Positions 58,558 through 64,000 of a stretch of 64,000 nt of DNA are shown here, in pieces (position 1 is the first letter of the stretch; each line of letters begins with the position of its first letter). This stretch comes from Heliopora coerulea (lineage: Eukaryota > Cnidaria > Anthozoa > Scleralcyonacea > Helioporidae): the NCBI GenBank assembly GCA_030142905.1, contig JASJOG010000522.1:62001-126000 (forward strand), read 5' to 3'. The notes beneath the pieces are model-generated. The model searched no databases. It saw only the letters and a program-made list of their open reading frames with translations, and was not told the origin of the DNA. A program made the position numbers and the translations under genes.

Positions 58558-59185
58558 CTGGTCGTGAGTTTCTCTTAAACAACAACTAATATAGCGAATC
58601 TTGTAGCGGTTTGTACGCTCTTTTGGAGGCATTTTGACGGCTGGACGACTTTCCGTTTAAATGAGGAATCAGACTATCAGATCGTGAAAAATTTCGGAAA
58701 CTGATATCACGAACTTTAAACAATCCGTGGGAAAGATGTAAGCGCGACAGAGAACATATAAGATAACAAAATATTTTATCGTGGGAAAACGTTTTTACGC
58801 ATTTAACCAATGCGTAAACCCGAACGAAAGATCGTTTATCCTCATTTTCCTGGTGTTTTCCAGTTTCAGCTCTCGACCCAATCAAATGGCTTAATTGCCG
58901 GCTAAATTTAACTTTTTTTCCAGCCCAGGAATGTCTAGAATACTTTCGATTTTCAATAAAGTCTAATTTCCGAACTGTGAATTTTTAAGATCATCAGAAA
59001 ACACGAACAAGTTACCCGACGACAGCTTTAAATTTCACGGTTTTCCCAATTTCTGGTTATACCAACGGTATTTACTGACGGAAGTCGTGCTTTACCGACA
59101 GACTGGCGTTTTACCGATTGGTTAACCAAAATGTAGAAGGGTGTAATACCCCCACACCCCTATCCCCCCCGCACGGTACGCCTCT

Positions 59186-61040
59186 GGAATTCAGTGATGT
59201 GTTAGATCACCACTTTACGCAAATAGGGCCACGATTACCAAATGACATCCCCGTGACGGATGCTACTTTCTGAGAATATATCAATCCTACTCAACACAGC
59301 TTTTCTATTAAAGAAACCAATAACAGCGCTGTTCATAAATTAAGACTGTCATTACCACTAAATAAAAGAGGTGGCCTTGATGGAATTTCTTGCAGACTAT
59401 TGAAAGAAGCTGCACCAATTAAAACACCATTGTTAACGTTTATTATAAATCTGTCAATTAGCAGTGGTATATTTCCGAATGACTGTTAAAATTGCAAGAG
59501 TATCTCCAGCGTATAAGGAAAATACTAAGTCTGATCCAAATATCTACAGGCCTATATCTGTTCTACCGATCATTAGTAGAATAGTGGAAAAGATTGTTTT
59601 CAGCCAGCTTTATATTTATTTAATTGAAAATGATCTCCTAGCAGATTCTCAACGTGGTTTTTGACCAATGCATTCAACCCATACAGCTTTACTTGAAGCC
59701 ACGAATGATTGGTATTTAAATATCGATAATGGTCTACTTAACGTTGTACTAGTTTGGATCTAAAGAAAGCTTTTGATACCGTCAACCATCAGATTTTACT
59801 TGAAAAGCTTAAACTCTATGGAGTAGATGCTCATGCCTTTCTCTGGTTTACCTCATATCTTTCGGATCGTAAACAGTGTACGTACGTAAACGGTTCTATT
59901 TCTAGTTGCCTTCCAATTATCCGTGGAGTGCCCCAAGGATCTGTGGTTGGGCCTTTATTACTTTTAATCTATATTAATGATCTTAAAGCCTGCCCTTTCT
60001 CATCCTCTGTTACGATGTATCAAGATGATACATGATTTGCAGCTTCCGAGCCTGAAACATTACAACTTAGGTTAAATAGTGATTTAAAAATGGTACAGAC
60101 GTGGATACAAACCAACAAACTTACTTTAAATGTCAAAAAGACGAAATACTTTATAATGGCAAGAAACTATAGACTCAATCAATTGGACTATGATTTAGAT
60201 ATTAAAGTGATGGATCAGCCAATATTTAGAGTTAATTCCTATAGATATTTAGGGATTGATGTAGATGAGATCCTAAGTTGGCAAACTCAAGTTTGTACAA
60301 TATTCAAGAAGATTTCGCAGGTCTTAGGGCATTAAAACGAGTTCGTAACCTTGCACCCCGCCAAACTTTATTGAGAATATATAAAGCCCTGATACTACCG
60401 TATCTTGATTTTGTAGTGAGGAGTGGGGATGTTTGGGAAAATGCCTATCTGACGGACTCCAGAAACTGCAAAACAGGGCAGGTAGAATAATTACTTATTC
60501 ATGTTATGAACATCGATCTTCGGACATCTTAAATGAACGTGGTTGTGAAACTCTTGATCAAAGACGCACTAAGCAACTGCCGGTTTGCGTTTACAAGACC
60601 ATAAATAATTTGTTCCATACGGGCCTGAAATCTTTCTTTGAACCCACCTCTCAAATTCATTAATATAATTTGAGGGGCAGCTCAAACTACATTTTTATCC
60701 AAAGACCTCAAACTGATGCTCCAAAGAAGAGTTTTAGCTATCGAGGTTCAGTTCTGTCCAATAGCCTGCAAAATGAAGTTAAAACTAAGCCATCAGCTTT
60801 TTTGTTTAAAAGTGCTCTTTAGATTTCTGTTCCATTATAACTTAATTGCTTGGATTATTCTTTGAAATTTATTCATAGGATTAATATGTTGTAACAATTA
60901 GTATTGTTAATATGTGTAATTTATATAAAATAGGGTATTCATGATGGTATTGCTAAATTTTTTATTATTGTACGGCTCTCTGGAAGAGCATTGTTTTGTA
61001 ATGATGAGATACCGTGGGTAAATAAAGCTTGATGATGATG
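59186..61040 (+). pseudogene. L2/CR1-type LINE, copy B, more complete
   Basis: Motifs in order: SFSIKETNNSAVHKL; GLDGISCRLLKEAAP; YRPISVLPIISRIVEKIVF (59540s); ENDLLADSQRGF then a stop; LDLKKAFDTVNHQILLEKL (motif A, 59755-59810); CLPIIRGVPQGSVVGPLLLL; a catalytic position reading YQDD (60018-60029) where YADD or FADD is usual, with a TGA two codons later; INKLTLN-like QTNKLTLNVKKTKYFI; ALKRVRNLAPRQTLLRIYKA; and RAGRIITYSCYEHRSSDILN. It ends with the GCTCTCTGGAAGAGC stem-loop and a GATGATGATG tail (about 61031-61040). Several frameshifts; the element is dead. Confidence 0.82.
60975..60989 (+). other. LINE 3' stem-loop, copy B
   Basis: Identical 15-base stem-loop to that at 56915-56929, in a LINE whose other sequence differs considerably. 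Confidence 0.6.
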
Positions 61041-61120
61041 AAAAGTAATATGGCCGATTATGATAAGATTCCCGGGAAGAATTCAGGAACAAAAAAGTCT
61101 CAGACTTGGACACTAGCTAG

Positions 61121-61310
61121 CAGTGGCGTAACGGAGTATGGTCAGAGTTAGAACAATTCCTAAGGGCCCCTGACCTCTAACTCGCCCCTGATGATTCTCT
61201 AGAGACAATTGAGAATAAAGTTTTGATATATATGTCTATACTAAGGGGAGTGACGGTGGCCCCAGAAAGAAAATCTTCTAAGGGCCACTAGTAGTTTTGT
61301 TACGCCAGTG
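61121..61310. mobile_element. 190-bp hAT MITE in block B
   Basis: CAGTGGCGTAACGGAGTATG at the left and an inverted CACTGGCGTAAC-type right end; flanks CTAGCTAG and CTTGCTCG agree at six of eight positions. Same position and length as the MITE in block A, so it was present before the duplication. Confidence 0.8.
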
Positions 61311-62544
61311 CTTGCTCGCTAGAGATCCAATACGCTTCGTTTTGTTTCCAACGAGACACAAGTAACTCGTGGGATGGTGCTGTTCAGAAGTTGCTTTAGA
61401 GATCAACGATAGTTTCTATACTACAACCAGTTTGATGTTTGAGAAACGTGACCATAATATTATATTAATGCTATAATAGCTTTGATGTATTGCTGCAATA
61501 CGCTGATCATTATTCTGTCAACTATCAGTGAACGACTGCTTGTCTTTCAAGAGAGAAAATCTCTAATTATGGAAAACAATTACCAACCGTAAAACAACCA
61601 TTATATCAACCAACCACACCCACCGATTTCGTTTTACTTATACCACTGTTGTTTACTATTTGGCAAAGTACTCTGTAGCTTGCTCCGCATGTCCCTATGC
61701 ATGCCATCTTCGATACATTTCTCAATAATTGACTTGTCACTCCCAGATTGTCTAGTGAACCATGGCTGACCACCAGAGTTACGGTTTAGAACACGTTTTA
61801 CACATAACTTACGGTAGGAGTCTTCTTAGTCATTATATCTCGACGTTACATACCTTTGCTACTCACAGCCCTCGCACCTGTCCAAGTCTGGAAACCTAGA
61901 AAAAGTAAAAAGTAACAAAATGGTTAGAAGATTCTTGCTGTTGGTCACAATACCGATTTAACGACATTTATCCGTTCCATTTCCCCAATTTCAATGCTGT
62001 TTCTTGGTTTTGTTTTTCCTTTAAATTGATTTTCATAATTTCAGGGCATTGTTTCGAAGCATAGGAAAATACAGATAGGGTGTAGCTGATTGTGTTCCAC
62101 TGGAGTGGCAGCAGTGATCATTACGCTTATGGAACTATTTGAGGAACTACAATTGAGATCTACAAGTCACAGTAAGCCGATCAGGGGAGCGTGGCACTCG
62201 CGATATGGGTAATGACGGATTGATGAGATTTGTGGTTTCACTGATCTTTTTTCATTTCATATTTGAGGGTAGAAAGGCTCTTTACCTTCATTTTGAAATC
62301 TAATGTCGCTTTGACCACGTTCGTTCATCAGGACATGAGGCTACACTAATTTAGGTTTATCTGTTTATCGTGGAATTTTATATGACAGGAAATTTAAAGT
62401 GACCGTTAAAAGAAACTCTCTTTTCAAAGTTGTTATTTAAGTTGCATTTTTATTGGTATTGATGAGATAGATATTTTGGAAATGACAAGGCTTGGAGATT
62501 TCGTGAACAATACATGAACGTTCGTCAGCCGCTGTCCTGAGAAA

Positions 62545-62628
62545 AACGATTTCTGAACTCCAGACGGGGATCGAACACTCAACTTTCTGATGACCCGTTA
62601 AACGATCTAACCATTGAGCTAACAAGAC
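62545..62628 (-). other. Degenerate tRNA-like sequence, probably a SINE head or tRNA pseudogene
   Basis: On the minus strand TAGCTCAATGGTTAGATCG fits the A box and TGTTCGATCCC fits the B box at normal spacing, with an anticodon-arm-like stretch between. The acceptor stem does not close (GTCTTGT has no partner) and the D and T stems carry mismatches. It directly adjoins dispersed repeat D. A functional tRNA is unlikely. Confidence 0.6.
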
Positions 62629-62636
62629 TTTCATGG

Positions 62637-63637
62637 TGAGTTCTGGTGCACATTGGACATATGTGCGACCTTAGAGGAAGCCACTATATGTTAGTATTCG
62701 TTAATCGGGTCTATGTGTGCATGGAAAGGAAATCGAAATTCCGAAAGCTCAATCCGGAAAGACTTAACCCAAAATTGTTCTTTGACGCCACTGAGTTATG
62801 GCTGCTTGTTTCTTTCATGATTTTTTGTTGGGAAACTAACCAAAAGACTTCGCTAAGTTATTCACCAATATGATTGTCATAAGCCGGGAATAAGAAAGTT
62901 CGCTCGAGGTCCGGAAGAAATTAACATTATTAACATCCAAACTAAGCATAGTTCAAATATAAATTGTGAAAAGAATACAGCATGTGAAACTGAAACAGGA
63001 TGAAGACAGACGAACGTATCAAGAAGAAGCCTTTGCGTAAGAATCTCACAGTTTGACGACAAAAAAAGGTCTTCATAACCGTTTTACTGACTAGCATAGG
63101 TTTATGGTGCAACTACAGACTGGTAAGTTTGCGGGAGCTTTTTCCACAACTAGTGGCGTGTGGTTATTCGAGAATTTTACGCTGGCCAGCGGCCAGACGA
63201 TTTTTCGTCAACGCAAAAGGTTGCACGGTCAAAGGGTTAATGACCGGCTCTTCTTAAGTTTGAGCTAATCTCTACTCCACTCCTTACCGTAATCCTTATC
63301 GCAATTGTGATCCTTATTTTAATCCTAATGCAATCCCTAATCCTGACCCCAACTCAAACCCTAACTCGAAACGTAACCCTTAATCCTATCCCCTTACAAA
63401 GCCTAAAGTAATGAAAAAAGAAAGAATTTAAAAGTATGACATGGCAAGATGAGCCCAGAACCCAAGAAGTGCCGTTCGTAAATCGATGCCACTAATCAAT
63501 AGGCTCTAAGCATTGCAATGTGCCGACTTCAGGAAAAAAATTGTACCCTTTCCCGGCAGGATGTCTCTCTTTGATAAGTAAAATAATCTGGCGTTAACTA
63601 GAGTGAAGTGATAGAAGACTGATGCTGTCAGGAAAGA
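62637..63637 (+). repeat. Dispersed repeat D, copy 2, including array-unit-related part
   Basis: 62637-63075 corresponds to array-unit positions 1797-2252 (unit 1), from TCTGGTGCA to AACCGTTTTACTGA. From about 62873 on it matches 38645-39465, with an internal gap of about 55 bp. It carries the same CCTAAT/AACCC run at 63325-63395. Confidence 0.8.
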
Positions 63638-64000
63638 ATTAATTGAGATGGTCATGAATTGAGACAGTTTTGAGATAGCTATAACTCTTTTCAGTCAGGA
63701 TATATCCAGTGATGGTGCAAGGGAGGTCAGAAGGGACATTTTCCCCCAAGAGAAAAGTTTTCCGTCTTCACATTACCGCCCTTTAACTCTTTTACGAAGT
63801 TTAAGGTTTGTATATCTTGGTCACTATTTACGCATTGTAGACTCATTTTGAATGAAAAATGAGAGACATTATGATAGCGCTATGATGTTTTATAGGAGTC
63901 ATAGAAATTGAATATTCCTTATATTTACAGTATATATAGATTTCATAGTAAATTTATCAAAATTATTCATCTGGGGGTTATCCCCCTAAGGAATTCTATT
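63638..64000. other. No feature recognised
   Basis: AT-rich sequence without supported frame or repeat match in the window. Confidence 0.6.

Larger units (their letters stand above)
58558..62385 (+). repeat. Duplicated block B (direct copy of 43774-47705)
   Basis: Matches block A along its length but keeps the LINE palm region and lacks the microsatellite insert. Its left part also continues the match to repeat C, which block A has lost at the LINE boundary. 61311-62385 contains no recognised gene. Confidence 0.85.

Noticed and set aside
62545..62628. Functional tRNA gene
   Set aside because: Boxes are present but the acceptor stem does not pair and other stems have mismatches.

Overview
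The window is eukaryotic, repeat-dominated genomic DNA from a metazoan. I see no convincing host gene. The element complement (Ty3/Gypsy, BEL/Pao, CR1/L2-type LINEs with microsatellite tails, a Polinton/Maverick, hAT elements and MITEs, and a Crypton-like DUF3504 tyrosine recombinase) fits an anthozoan cnidarian best. That is inference from the type of elements, not from a host marker gene.

Layout. 1-907: 3' end of a Ty3/Gypsy element (integrase C-terminus, purine tract, partial LTR). 895-30875: a head-to-tail array of ten near-identical units of about 2.8 kb. Each unit carries on the minus strand a decayed BEL/Pao pol segment (RNase H into the pre-integrase region), plus a fragment of a dispersed repeat that recurs later in the window. 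Unit 5 holds a 2,202-bp 5'-truncated LINE with an intact reverse transcriptase frame. 30876-36901: a truncated, decayed Polinton. Its terminus (AGT) abuts the last array unit exactly. It has a 10-bp minisatellite near the terminus, a protein-primed family B DNA polymerase broken by stops and frameshifts, and several small genes behind a shared TATATAAATAAA motif.

36902-64000: nested repeats. An hAT 3' end with transposase C-terminus (40139-40960) is cut by a CR1-like LINE (40961-43773). A duplicated block of about 3.9 kb occurs at 43774-47705 and again at 58558-62385; both copies carry the same decayed LINE and the same 190-bp hAT MITE. A second LINE (48207-49915) is inserted with an 8-bp target duplication into a dispersed copy of the array-unit sequence, so the array supplies its empty site. 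A 585-bp hAT MITE (51502-52086) has a perfect 8-bp target duplication. A third LINE (52376-57030) is interrupted by a Crypton-like tyrosine recombinase pseudogene. A degenerate tRNA-like sequence lies at 62545-62628.

The elements do not form a working pathway. The main interest is the history: a satellite built from a dead retroelement, bounded by mobile-element edges, showing concerted evolution, and interrupted once by a LINE. The small-gene promoter arrangement in the Polinton is the other point worth following.
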